The position numbers and the translations under genes are program-made. Source: Forficula auricularia (Eukaryota; Arthropoda; Insecta; Dermaptera; Forficulidae). From it: DNA of 64,000 bases. The stretch is taken from assembly GCA_024734495.1 (NCBI GenBank), contig JALMQS010000099.1, positions 70,685,335 to 70,749,334 on the forward strand, in the 5' to 3' direction. Below, one piece after another: positions 31,640-42,905 of the stretch; the stretch's first letter is position 1, and the number at the start of each line of letters is the position of its first letter. The notes beneath the pieces were generated by a model. The model had not been told where the DNA came from. It did no database searches and worked only from the letters and a program-made list of their open reading frames with translations.

Positions 31640-32598
31640 AATGATTTTTTCTGCACAAATCCTTTATTTTTATTGAAGACTTGAACTTTATGCTCTCGAA
31701 TACTTTAAATTAGTATAAAAAAATTGAAAGTTAAATTGATTCTATTGGAATTAGAAGAATTCAATCTTCAAAAAGTGAATTCCCTATAATTTTTATTTCT
31801 TCCTCTATCTTTATTAAAGTGAAAAAAAATAATAAAAAAAAACAATAAAAAAATATACTTTGAGTTCTCTATTAAACGCGACAACTTTACAAAAAGTGAC
31901 AAAGACAGACTAATACAATACGCCGTGTATTAGCAAGAAAGAGAGAATTCCATTCAATCCACGTACAGTGTCAACTAAATGTTTAATGGTCTATAGAAAC
32001 TGGACACATACGATATCTCTCTTCGAATCTCTCTTCTCTCTATTTTCTTTTTAAGTTTCTTCTATCGATTGACATCCATCCTCTTGAATGCCACGAGAGG
32101 GAACAATTTAATTCAATTGCTATTTTACATTTTATTGCTTAATTTTAATACGAATTTAATTCTATAATAAATTAATAGTTAGAAATAAACTCGCGATTAT
32201 CTAACGGCACGTTATTTGCATAGTAAAATATGATTTATATTTTTAAATATAGGATATACCATTTCGAAAACAATATTTTTATAATATACATAAATTCTAA
32301 AGCAATGATGAAATTAATTCTTAAGAAGATTTATTTCTTTTCTTTTATTGTATCTATATATATACTATAATAAATATATATATATATGTCTTTCAAACGA
32401 TTTTCACTAAATTTTCTTTTTGCTAAAGTGTTTCAAGATTTGTGCAGAGATTCTATTTGTATTATAATCTTACAACAACTCGAAAATTAGTGTGAAAATG
32501 TTGATAAGAAACAGGATATAAATTCATTATAACTATGCATTTTATTTTTTTAAATATTTTAACTTATTTACTTATAAAAGGGAATAAGTCATTTTTTT
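31640..32598. other. No gene seen
   Basis: AT-rich with poly-A and TA runs (32340-32385). 31540-31625 is a right-end remnant of an H2 element (GGTTGCCTTCCATCACTTCT). Nothing else recognised. Confidence 0.4.
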
Positions 32599-32599
32599 T

Positions 32600-33148
32600 A
32601 CTTTATCCAATGCGAAGCATGGGTAAAGTATTGTAATCGGTCTCGTGGCAAGCGCGACTTCAAAGGGTCCTCAGGTAAAGACTACGGAACCCATGATCTC
32701 AATTAAAGTCACAAATTGTAGTATTCAATTAGATTGAATTTTAGCATGTGACGGTTTTTCCAAAAATTACACGGGGTCTCGTCCAGGGGCCAAAAAATGC
32801 GATTTTTTCAGGAAGTGCGTGCGGATGGATGTATGTTATCGTTTTTTCCGTCCACGATTTTTTCCACACCGTAGATCCGAATAAAATGAAATTGAAAACC
32901 TACCATTACTTTAACAAAATGAAGCTCTGATTATTTTTTGGTACTCATCGGCACACAAACATTAGTATTTTATTTTAGTACTTTTTTAGTTTTTTCTAAA
33001 TATTTTGAAAATGACTAAACCAATTTTGATGAAATTTAATATTGTAATTAAGTACCTTGAGGACCACAAATAAGGTCATATAAATTTTTTTTGTTAAATT
33101 ATATTTTAAAGTACTTTGCCCTAGAAAAGATAGTACATTGGATAAAGT
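32600..33148. mobile_element. MITE family S (ACTTTATCCAATG ends), copy 1
   Basis: ACTTTATCCAATGC at left is inverted as CATTGGATAAAGT at right. The interior is highly similar to 49645-50109 (GGAAGTGCGTGCGGATGGAT in both). The terminal words resemble those of R1-array elements, suggesting one superfamily. No recognised ORF; the duplication is not clear. Confidence 0.7.
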
Positions 33149-33489
33149 TTAGCATTGATCCTTTGCAGTTTATTTTTTAATACTATTAGGGACGCACCAA
33201 GAAGATCCACCCCCTAAAGATCTTAAAAGACCATTACATTACCGAATAGAAGGAACTAGTGATCAAGCGAAAGGGTAGAGACTTAGGTGTATTTGCACCA
33301 GGATCGTGAAGGTGTGAAAATTATAAATTCCTGGATTTATAGAAACTTGGAGAACTTGTTCTAAGAGGCATAAATTGCTTAAATTTCACTTTTGAATAAT
33401 TGATTGGACTACACTTACATTGATTGGGTATCGGACTCAGGCTCTTGTGCTGCATAAATTTGAACATTGACTGAATAAATGGTTCATAC

Positions 33490-34015
33490 CATAGAGAAAT
33501 ATAGAGTGAAAGGCTACCGAATATCGAAAAGCGCTCTCTAGCTGCTCGGAGAACACTATTCTTAGTCCTTAAGAGCTAATCAAAGATTATAGTCATAGGA
33601 CATTAAATGTCCAAAGCCTTTGTCGTAGATAAAAGATTCTTACAGGCTTTGTGCTAAACGTTCATTTAGAAAATTTTCCAACGTACAAATTTATAGATTA
33701 AAATATTATTAAATATGCCTAGTTCTAGACGTCAATGTTTTGTGAAAGGTTGCTTTCGCGTCACAAAATCAGATAAAGAACATACTTTTTTAGACGACCT
33801 AAAAATCCTGAAATGTAAGTATCCTAAATAAAATTAACTAGTAATTTATTTCTTTGATTTTTATATGTTAATTCTTTAATAATTTAATTATAGAGCTAAA
33901 GAGAGCGGTTCCCGCCATTTTATTGCCCATTCCGAACCGCCAGAGAGCTCTGTAACTCGTATAAGCTAAAATACATTGGCTCCTTATAGAGCCTTACACT
34001 CTATATTACTCTATG
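33490..34015 (+). mobile_element. P-like element with THAP exon, 526 bp
   Basis: Inverted ends CATAGAGAAATATAGAGTG and CATAGAGTAATATAGAGTG; flanks GTTCATAC (33482-33489) and GTTCACAC (34016-34023) match 7/8. P-superfamily elements make 8-bp duplications and encode an N-terminal THAP domain, and a THAP-like exon lies inside. Internal deletion removed the rest of the transposase. Confidence 0.68.
33715..33814 (+). pseudogene. THAP-domain first exon (remnant)
   Basis: ATG at 33715 followed by QCFVKGCFRVTKSDKEHTF: the C-x4-C start of the C2CH zinc-binding THAP domain. One base after this the expected continuation (FRRPKNPEM) is out of frame, so a one-base frameshift lies in the T-run near 33785-33792. 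The segment ends at a GTAAGT donor, as a first exon would. The later Cys, His and the C-terminal AVPTIF-type motif are absent. In intact elements this domain binds the transposon ends. This copy is broken. Confidence 0.55.
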
Positions 34016-34040
34016 GTTCACACTTCATAAGTGTCTAATT

Positions 34041-34410
34041 TAAACAGTACATAACCTCAAAACAATAAATATCTCGACAAATCAAATTATTAATACTTCT
34101 TTTAGTACACTGTAAAAAGTGATCCTCCAAAGATAACTGTGTTATTAATAAGTTAAATTTCTCTAATGTATGGTATATAAGACAATAAATTCGCTTTAAA
34201 TATATTTAAATAGTGTCTCCATTTTATTTTGAATAATACACGATTGTTAAATGCATATTAACATAACCTCAACAGAATAAAAATGGCGGAAAAACAAAAT
34301 GGTATGCTTCTTTTACGACACTGTATAAAGTGATGCTCAAGAGTTAAATGTATTACAATGAGTTAAACATTTCACTAAGTCTGGTATTATAAGACAATGA
34401 ATTCATTAAA
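34041..34410 (+). repeat. Direct duplication, about 220 bp apart
   Basis: CATAACCTCA ... ACACTGTAAAAAGTGATCC (from about 34041) recurs as CATAACCTCA ... ACACTGTATAAAGTGATGC (from about 34262), each followed by a GGTATNATAAGACAAT block. Two diverged tandem units. Confidence 0.6.
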
Positions 34411-35394
34411 TCTCTATATAGGTATATTGGGTGGTTTTGAAATCATAAGGCTTAATGAATGTACGAGCATGCATTATTAATGTATTAAATAGGACTTTCT
34501 GTCGTTTGTCTAAACAGTCTAAACAAACTTGCCTACTCAGTGGTTGTGGGGTGTATGAGTATATTGGCATGGCACTTATGCAGTCAGCCACCCTGCATGC
34601 GAAGCAATTAAACCCCGAATAATGGCTTCCACCTTGAAATATAATCAATGCCCTTGATAAAACTTACCCATATTTAACTCTTTAAAGGTATTGAAGGAAA
34701 AAAATATCACAAATATTTAATAATATCACAAACCATTTGTTTTAATAATTTATTGATTCGGTAGAAAATATTCAACTATTAAATGTCTATTGATTTATTC
34801 AGTTCAGATTTAATCCCATTCTATTCTCGAAATATAGGAGTAGGTATTACATGCAAGAAAACCACATTCGGTGTGTCTCTACTTAATCTCCTGATTAAAA
34901 GTTAAAATTAATTAAATTAAACTTCGTTTAATAATAAGGATTATTAATTTTTTTTTCTGAAATAGATTTATTTTACGAAAATAAATTTGTCATCTCTTTT
35001 AATTTTTTTTTAGTTAATTAAAGTTTTCTCGCAACTTTCATGACTTATAAATAAAAACATAAATCAATTAGGTAATCAAGGTATTGAAAATATTTTTTTC
35101 TTGGCTTAAAACAAAGTGAGGTGGAAAGCAACTTACAACTGTTTAAAAAAGCTGTATGTGAATAAAAATTTAAGTACTTATGTATTAATAGGTATAGGTA
35201 GTACATTTTTAAATTGGAGAAACATGCTTAAACTGAACTCTGAAACCACGCTATTGATTAAACCTTTGGCTTGTTTTTTGTTTTTCACAATTCAAAAATA
35301 AATAAACAAATAAATTATAAGTATTCATTATTTTTAATTCAACTATAAATCAAAAATCAATTTTATAAACATGCACAGTACACACACACCTTAT
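34411..35394. other. No gene supported
   Basis: An 80-codon minus-strand ORF (34406-34648) contains several cysteines but no recognisable domain. AT-rich otherwise. Confidence 0.35.
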
Positions 35395-35695
35395 TATCAT
35401 AAAGAGTAATCACTGAGGTGTCCTTTGCTCGATGAAATATATAATAACTAAACAAATTTTTTATATCCATTTGGGTAATTGACCCCATGAGAAATAACAG
35501 ATCAAATATTTCTATTTAAAAAGACATGATGAAGCCCAACTATTGTTTCAAACAGATAAATAATATATTATATACATATTTATATTTGGTATATATTTGC
35601 ATTAACTAGAGGACAACCTCATTAATTTCTCTTTTTGAATAAACAAATCTGCTACTATCGGAAAAACAAAATTTTTTCAATTAAATTACACCCTA
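35395..35695 (+). mobile_element. Family H1 element, decayed
   Basis: Central TTGACCCCATGAGAAATAAC and outer GAGGACAACCTCATTAATTT are shared with 5549-5976 and 11880-12375. The plus-strand hammerhead is eroded (GACATGATGAAGCC, TTTCAAAC). It ends with GCTACTATCGGAAAAAC, a word repeated near 48110 and 19090. Confidence 0.5.
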
Positions 35696-36590
35696 ATATA
35701 CATGTACATATTACATAACTGAGAAAAATCAGACGACTAGGGAGGCCTTCTGTAGTGAAGATTTTCCGAGCTTAACCATATATTTACGAATCATTTTAAG
35801 TTAAGCAGAGAGATAAGCGAAAGTCATTTGGGATACAAACATGAGTTTATTTTAGACAAATTAACTTTAAACATTAGTTTTAGTTTTTTTCTTAAAAGAC
35901 ATTTGAGCCGCTAAAATTAAATAATATAATCAATAATTTCTTATTTTAATACTACATATTTAGAAAATTATTTAATTATTTTATTTTAAGGGAGTTCGAG
36001 ACTGCTTATCTATCTTGTTGATCTTCGAAAAAATCTTTTGTATTTCTACAGAGTGACAATGTCTGCATACCAAATATTTTAATAAAAAAATTGTTAATAA
36101 TGAGGTTAATATCGAATAAAAATCTTTGTTTTGATAATATTAATAAAAAGAATATTGCGATGAATTTTTTCTCAATATAAAAACATTTATTTAACACAAA
36201 AACGATTTCAACAAATAGAGTCCTAGTGCTTTTGTCATATTTTGGTGGCTGCAAATAAATTTTTATTTTTACATTTATGAATAACTAATTAACTAGACTG
36301 TCAAATCTATTGAAAAATGTATCATTCGATTGATAAAAGTTGAATTATTGACCTATATAAATTTGTTGAAAATGGTATAATTTATATAGAAGTTATAGCC
36401 CTTTTAAAGGCTCGGTCCATTTACTTCCATGTTAAAAGGACAATTTTCAATAATTTATTTCTCGATAATGAGACAGACGATCAACTTCAAATTTCGGTAA
36501 TAAATATTTAATGCGTCAATGATTTGATTTGAGAATTTTCTTATAAAAATAGTAAACAATCACGAACCTCCTTAAAAGGAAAAATGAATT
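35696..36590. other. No gene seen
   Basis: AT-rich; the 82-codon minus ORF at 36006-36254 is not recognised. Confidence 0.4.
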
Positions 36591-36596
36591 GAGCAC

Positions 36597-36645
36597 CTGA
36601 CGGGATTTGAACCCGTGTTCTCTCTTATAGCCTAAATATGTAGAA
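36597..36645 (-). mobile_element. tRNA 3'-half-like remnant
   Basis: The minus strand ends ACGGGTTCAAATCCCGTCAG then GTGCTC: an intact B box with a perfect 5-bp T stem. No matching 5' acceptor strand or A box lies upstream, so this is a truncated tRNA or SINE head. Confidence 0.5.
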
Positions 36646-37142
36646 TTAACATAAGAAACTATTGATTATATTATTTAACTTTCGCGGCTCAATTGCTTAT
36701 GAGAGATTATTTATTGTTATTTTTTTATTTTTTTTTTCAATTGACTTAATAGACAATCTGGTATATAAAAACAAAATTAATCTTTCGCCGTTATATTTTC
36801 CTATTAAAACCCCAAAAATGAATTGTTTGATAATATCCGGCTAAGTATTTATTGATATTTGGATATGTAAACGCTGCCGCTTTGATAAGCTTATGGATTA
36901 TATGGAACGAGTAAACGGGTTGTCGCATAATCAACAATTATGCTATTGTTATCAGACAGTGGGAGTTGGATTTCTACTTTCTCTTTATAATCCCTAATTC
37001 ATGGTGTGACATTCATTTCAAATCAACGAAATTCACCAGCCCCCCCCCCAATGCATGCTAATGATAAATCCAACTATTAATTATATCAATATCAACATGA
37101 GGGAGATCATTGCAGTTTAATTAACCCCGATTTATGTTGCAG

Positions 37143-37213
37143 TTTTCGGCTTCCGGTTTGCAAGAAACTACATCTATACTGCCTGTTCTTTCTCAGCTCT
37201 GAGCAATTACTTG
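37143..37213 (+). other. Candidate 71-nt exon
   Basis: Acceptor GATTTATGTTGCAG, donor GTGAGT. Two frames are open; one reads FGFRFARNYIYTACSFSALS. GC is higher than in the flanks. Not recognised; could be an exon of the same putative long-intron gene as 11636-11701. Confidence 0.28.
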
Positions 37214-37565
37214 GTGAGTTTTTTAAAAAATTGACCATATATTTAGTATTATTTTTTTCCCCAAGTCTAACTTATTATTAGTACTTATATATACCTATGT
37301 ATTCGAATTACTATGAGATTTTTAGAATAATTATAACGGAAGAATGTTAAAACGAATATTTCGGCAATATCCTTGGGTGTACGATGTACTAATATCGAAC
37401 TAACATAATATTAATTTAAATTATACAAAAACAGATCCTGACCTTAAAAAGAATTATTTACTTTACAATTTTCCAAGGGGATGTTTTTATCTGCCTGAAA
37501 ATTTTTACACAATACCCAATTTTGTTTTTAATGTACACTTATATCGTATTAAGTTTTTGTCATAT

Positions 37566-38365
37566 AACTAGTAATCAAAGCGCACAGCGTGCGCAGGCCA
37601 AGTTCGAGCATTAGCTTGGCCGTACACGCTGTACGCTATTTACACGAACCATTTCGAGCCAATTTCGACCCCCCTGCACCTCGGAATCTATTTGAGACAC
37701 AGAGCTGAAATTATACACATGTAATTATGTAATCCATCTTGAAGAGCGTACCAAATTTCAATAATATAGCTTAAATGGATTCTGAGATATGCACCTGACA
37801 AAATAGCTAATTTTGCCACTCACTCAGTGAGAGGTCATCAAAACCTATAGGGTACTTCCAATCATTCCAGAATCATGAATTTTCGCCTGCTATTAGAGTT
37901 TGTGACACAAACAAAGGAAAAATTCCCAAAATCCAAACTTTCTATCTTTCAACCCCTTCAAATGGGGGGGGGGGTCAAAAATGAAAATTCTAACCTGATG
38001 GACCAAACTCAACCAAATTTTGTATACATATTCTGTGGGCCCCTAGAAATGCAAAAACTAACCACCCAAAATAGTGGGGAGGGGGGGGCAAAAATAAAAA
38101 TTCTAGTCCTTTGGTCCAACGGGCTTCCTCATAGCTTACAAAAAGAAGAGAAATCTCAACCAAAACATTCTGTGAAAAAACAGGCCAAATTCGAAAAAGT
38201 AGTGAAACCTACTGTATAGTCAAGTTAAATTCGCAAAGAATAATTAAGTTGAGAAAATAGTAGATATCTCAACTTAATTATTCTTGACGAATACTAGCTT
38301 CACAGTAGGATTTCCTGCTTTTTCGAACTTAGCTTGTTTTTTCACAGAATGTTTTGGTTGAATAT
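37566..38365 (+). repeat. Repeat Q with R1 modules, copy 2, inside the array
   Basis: Starts TAATCAAAGCGCACAGCGTG; reverse complement of much of 19525-20220. Two R1 modules at 37965-38110. The last 200 bp form an inner inverted repeat (CTCAACTTAATTATTC at 38267 against GAATAATTAAGTTGAG at 38240). It interrupts one 182-bp unit. Confidence 0.65.
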
Positions 38366-39052
38366 ATAACTACTTATAGTATTAATTCAAATTACACAAA
38401 AAATGTATCAACAATAATTATTTACCTTAGTGTTTTTCAAGGGATGTTTTTACCTTCCTGATAATTTTTACACAATACCTAATCTCTTTTCTTATTGTAT
38501 ATCGTAGCAAGTTTTCGTAATATAACGAGATAATATCGAACTACTTATAATAATATAATAATTGAAATTACATAAAAACACGTTATCTTATCAAAAATAA
38601 TTATTTACCTTAGAACAGGCTTGTCCAACCAACATATAACCAGATAATATCGAACTACTTATAACATTAATTCAAATTACACTTCATAAATAGATCATTA
38701 CGCCAAAAAAAATTATTTACCTAGGAATTTTTCAAGGGGATTTTTTTATGTACCGAAATTTTTTTAAATAATACCCAATCTCTTTTCTTATCGTATATCG
38801 TAGCAAATTATTGATGTATAACCAGATAATATCGGACTGCTTATAATAGTAATTCAAATTACACATAAACAGACCAAAACATCAAAGATAATTAATATAT
38901 TTAACTTAGAATTTTTCAAGGGCATGTTTTTATCTACACGAAAATTTTTACCCAATTTCTTTTTTTATTGTACCTATATCGTAGCAAGTTTTCAACATAT
39001 AAAGAAATTATATCAAACTACTTATAATATTAATTCAAATTATTCAAAAACA

Positions 39053-39748
39053 TTGCCCTTCTAGGAAGCAATAAAAAAGAATTAGAGGACGCCCTGAATG
39101 GAATTAACCAAATCCTAAAGAAGAAATCAAAATGAAAATAAACAAGAATAAAACCAAGGTCCTAGTATGTACAAAAAAGAACAAACGAGACAGGAATGCA
39201 TCAAAATTAACCAAGAATACCTAGAAGGAGTTAAGGAATTCCGCTACCTACGAAGTAAAATAACATGGGATGTGAGGAGCGAAAACGAAATTAAATCAAG
39301 AATTGCCCAAGCAAAAATGGGGTTTAATTGAAAACAAAAACTACTATGGAGGAGTCCTCAATCAGCTTAGAAAACAGGAAGTTGCTATTGAAGACATATG
39401 TATGGAGCATAGCCATCCATGTACGGGTGTAAAACCTGGACAATTAGAGAAGCGGAGAGAAAGAGATTAGAGGCTTTCGAAATGTGGTGCTACAGAAGAA
39501 TGATGAATATCAAATCCATGGATAAAATTACAAATGAAAAAGTTCTTGGGAGAATCGGAGAAAGAAGAACCTTGTGGGAGAGTCTGAAGAAGAAGAGAAG
39601 AGGTCAGATGATGGGGCAGACACTGAGACATGGGGGACTGCTTAGGGATATCTTGGAGGGGGAGGTGGGAAAGAAAAGGGGAAGGGGAAGACCCAGATTA
39701 GAATATTTCAACCAAATAATTGGGGATATGGGATGCCAGACATTTTAG
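39053..39748 (+). pseudogene. RTE-like reverse transcriptase, C-terminal part
   Basis: Frame fragments read NKNKTKVLVCTKK, EFRYLRSKITWDVRSENEIK, then a 109-codon ORF with YGCKTWTIREAERKRLEAFE, MWCYRRMMNI and KRGRGRPRLEY. This is the thumb and C-terminal region of RTE/CR1-like LINE polyproteins. Catalytic FADD-type core not present (truncated). At least two frameshifts and several stops (for instance near 39330) make it non-functional. Confidence 0.85.
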
Positions 39749-39840
39749 AGAGATCAAACAGTTAGCGGGGGACAGAGTCGAGTGGAGACAGATTGTTGCA
39801 TCAAACCAGTCTTAGGACTGTATACTCAATGATGATGATG
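39053..39840 (+). mobile_element. RTE-like LINE, 5'-truncated, 788 bp
   Basis: Perfect 11-bp duplication ATTCAAAAACA at 39042-39052 and 39841-39851. The 3' end is a short GATGATGATG tail, usual for RTE-clade LINEs. Removing it restores the 182-bp period, confirming the boundaries. Confidence 0.9.
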
Positions 39841-40095
39841 ATTCAAAAACAGATCAACACAAAAATGAATTATTTACCTTAGAATTTTTCAAGGGGATGT
39901 TTTTATCTGTCTTAAAATTTTTACACAATACCTAATCTCTTTTCTTATTTTATATCTTAACAAGTTTTCGACATATAAACAAATAATATCGAACTACCTA
40001 CTTATAATATTAAATCAAATTACACATAAACAGATCAACACATCAAATTGAATTATTTACCTTACAAATTATCAAGGGGATTTTTTTATCTGAAG

Positions 40096-40856
40096 GCGAT
40101 TATTCATTGGAACATAAAAGGCATCAAAAGGACTAATTAATGCGCCAATATTTCTTTCTGGAATAATACGACCCCGATTTTTATTTTTATTACCTCCCTC
40201 CTTTTTTATACAAAGAGCAAACAATTTCCAAGAGACAATACTACGACAAAACATTTAAAAAATGTTTCCATTTCATTTATTTAATTAATTATTCAAATGT
40301 TTCTTAATAAGAAGAAACGAAGGATCAAAAGTAGATTTTTTACCTACATCTCCTCTTTTTTTTGTTTCGCGAGCGAAAAATAATTAGGTCGGTAAGGAAA
40401 AATACATTGAGTAAAATTTAAATAGAAATACGAAATTAAATACATTCCACAAGCGTAGACAGAAGAGATAAAAAACACACTCCAGCATTTAAATGATATT
40501 CGCACAGGGGGTGAATTTTCACCTTCGAAAACGACATCCATCCATCTTGCTTCGCTTCATCTGACTCTTTAGAGAACATTTTACATAGGTATTTTTTTTT
40601 CATAGTTATAGTCATTGCACTCACTCCGTGGGCCAAATTATTCATATTATCAAAATATTTCTTCAAAATGAAACTCAGTTTATTAAGGAATAAATCAAAG
40701 ACTGTGTTGTGTCTTCTATGATTATTTATAATTAGAGACCGCATTTTTATGCAGTAAAAACTGCCAAAATACGCCATAAAATATGCAGCTAAAAATGCAT
40801 ATATAATCAGTAAAAATTGGTAAAATAAATTTTTTTATACATAAAAAATTAAAAAA
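40096..40856. other. No gene seen
   Basis: The 113-codon minus ORF (40436-40777) is AT-driven and unrecognised. Confidence 0.35.
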
Positions 40857-41050
40857 TTTATTGGATAAAAATACTTGGTAGGTTTCACATTAAGATATAA
40901 AAAAATAAAACGAATTTATTTTTTAGAGAATCTTTAATCTCGATATATATATTTCGGGTGACTAACTAAACTACTAACTAAAAATAAAAAAAATAAAAAA
41001 AAATAAAAAAAATGTTTCACCAAGTGCCAACACCAAATTCCTTAAAAACT
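40857..41050 (-). repeat. Copy of the 4.6 kb foldback repeat
   Basis: GGATAAAAATACTTGGTAGG and CACCAAGTGCCAACACCAAA match the 4560-4712 family; the interior A-rich part differs. Confidence 0.65.
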
Positions 41051-41550
41051 ATAAAAAATTAAAATTGAAGAGAAAAAGAACTATCTATTTGAAAGAGTGC
41101 TATGAAAGAAATAAAATGATAATGTAAGCTATAGACACCAAGTGTCAAATATGTACTTTTATTGAGTAAAAAATTTAACAAAATTCATATTATATTTAAT
41201 ATATTAAAAAAGCTTTAAACTCAAATAAATATTAGGTGAACTTGAATAAAATCAACTTAATAAATATAATGTTTCAAAAAATGTGATCAGAGAAATACAG
41301 GGGGGGGGGGGGGGTAGTTTTATTTAACAGACACGATTGTATTGTATTGCTTTTATTTTTTTATATTAACAACCTTTTCTTATTGAATAGGAATAGGAAA
41401 TTAGGTACAAATAATAAACTAATAAAATAATGCAAATATTTGTCCGGCTATAATCTGATTACTACACTTATTTACACACACTTTCACACACACACATGAA
41501 CACTCAATGGACAAAATTGGCTATAGTTACCGAAAGTCATTAAAATATGA
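41051..41550. other. AT-rich with a long G-run
   Basis: A run of about 15 G at 41300-41314. Nothing else recognised. Confidence 0.45.
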
Positions 41551-41571
41551 ATAATAATAATAATAAAGAGG

Positions 41572-42108
41572 GGTCGGTAGCGCAATAGGTTAAATCACCA
41601 ACTTTTCTAATCCGATTAGGAGAATATCAACCTTCATCAGTTCGATCCCAGCAGGAAGCAAAGTTAATTTATTTGAAAATAATAAAAAACCGGCCCCTCG
41701 GCTCCAGAAACTGACAATCTCTGGTTCTACAAAACCTCGCGCATGCACAGGACAAAATTTCGTAACAAGCAACCATGAATCGTGAGAGGCAAAGCAAGAT
41801 TCCCCAGGTGGTAACCAATCCACCCACCCTCGAGTGGAAACCTGGCATTCAGATTCTGGGGGACCCGGAGCATCACGAAATCAAGGAAGAAACAATGGAA
41901 GAATAACGCCAAAAATCCATACATACCTGGGCAACTTTAACATCAACACACTCATCCGGCCAGGAAAATTACATAGCCTGACCATAGAACTCGATAACAC
42001 GTTCCGGCAAAAGATAGAGGAGTGGAAGGTCCAACCAGAAAGAGACATCAAGCTTTGCGTGATCCCAAGGGTCCAAACGCAAATAATAATAATAATAATA
42101 ATAATAAA
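41572..42108 (+). mobile_element. tRNA-headed SINE with LINE-endonuclease fragment
   Basis: Head: GGTCGGTAGCGCAATAGG (A-box-like) and CAGTTCGATCCCAGCAGG (B-box-like) at 41575-41655. Body about 400 bp, GC-richer than surroundings. Near 41930-42000 it reads YLGNFNINTLIRPGKLHSLT, the first beta-strand region of the APE endonuclease of RTE/Vingi-like LINEs. Ends in (AAT)n AAG. The same AATAATAATAATAATAAAG precedes the head (41553-41571), so it either inserted into the tail of a previous copy or duplicated that motif. Confidence 0.62.
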
Positions 42109-42415
42109 GAAATAATTAACAAAGGATCTCAAAAATAATTAAAATTTGATTGTAATTGTTAATAATTTATGTATACAAGTATTTTTCTAAATTATCTTCA
42201 AGTTATTATGTCTACGGTCACTTAAAATTGATTTATACGATGAAAAGGAGCGCTCCACATCCTCAGATGTAATGGGGGCAAATTTAAAGAAAATTTATAT
42301 ATATATTTCTTCATTTTTTTTTTTATTCTTTCTATGAAAATTTACTTTTAAAAAATCTGTAATTGGCGCGAAATAGGCAATACTTACGATTCAGGTAGAA
42401 ACGGCTGAAGGCGGA
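42109..42415. other. No gene seen
   Basis: AT-rich, not recognised. Confidence 0.45.
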
Positions 42416-42419
42416 ATAA

Positions 42420-42905
42420 ATGCAAAATCTGACCACCCAAAATTGAGATAGAGAGGGTCAAAAAATGAAAATTCTTGCTCTTTGACCAAACTCAACCAAA
42501 TTTTGTATAAATAATCTGTGGGTTACTAGAAGGCTAGAAATGCAAAAACTGGGTGTGGAGGGGATGGGGTGAGGGAGTGAGGCGGAGTAGGTTGGGGGCC
42601 CAGGGGACTAGGCGGGGGGAGGGGTGCGTGAGGGTGGAGGGCGCGGGGTTGGGGCCGGGGTGGGTGGGGTGCAGGTGTTGGTGCAGGGTTGTGGAGTGGA
42701 GGGTTCAGGTGATGGTCCAGAGGCGTAGTGGGGTGGTACGGGGTGGGGGTCCGAGGTGGGTGGGTTGCGGGGTGGAGTGTTGATGTGGTGGTGTGGGGGT
42801 AGGGGTTGGGCACGTGTGCATGGTGCGGGGGTGGGTGGGTTGTGATGGTGGGGTTCGTGGGTTGGGGGTCCAGGGGGCGTGCCAAAGGCGGGCCTTGCAG
42901 CTAGT
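42420..42905 (+). mobile_element. R1 module joined to GC-rich Helitron-like tail
   Basis: One inverse R1 module (42425-42550) joins a GTGGGG-rich block that ends CCTTGCAG-CTAG at 42902-42905, then T. The junction word GCAAAAACTGGGTG equals the inverse of that at about 6185-6200. The hairpin before CTAG is imperfect here (GTGCC AAA GGCGG). ORFs on both strands are compositional. Confidence 0.5.

Larger units (their letters stand above)
37430..40095 (+). repeat. Tandem array, about 182-bp unit, about six copies
   Basis: Unit marker TTTTTCAAGGGGATGTTTTT or close variants recur at about 37474, 38437, 38733, 38914, 39887 and 40070; undisturbed spacing is 181-182 bp. Each unit also has ACAATACCTAATCTCTTTTC, TCGTAGCAAGTTTT and ATAATATCGAACTACTTATA. 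The array is broken by repeat Q (37566-38365), a deletion near 38615 and a LINE (39053-39840). A small satellite-like array. Confidence 0.85.

Noticed and set aside
36597..36645. tRNA gene
   Set aside because: Only the 3' half is present; no A box or matching acceptor upstream.
37430..40095. CRISPR-like array
   Set aside because: Units are about 182 bp tandem repeats without short direct repeats separated by unique spacers; the context is eukaryotic.
40436..40777. 113-codon minus-strand ORF
   Set aside because: No family resemblance, AT-driven composition, no splice or promoter context.
42526..42885. 119-codon Pro/His-rich minus-strand ORF
   Set aside because: Same compositional artefact in the GC-rich tail at 42.5-42.9 kb.
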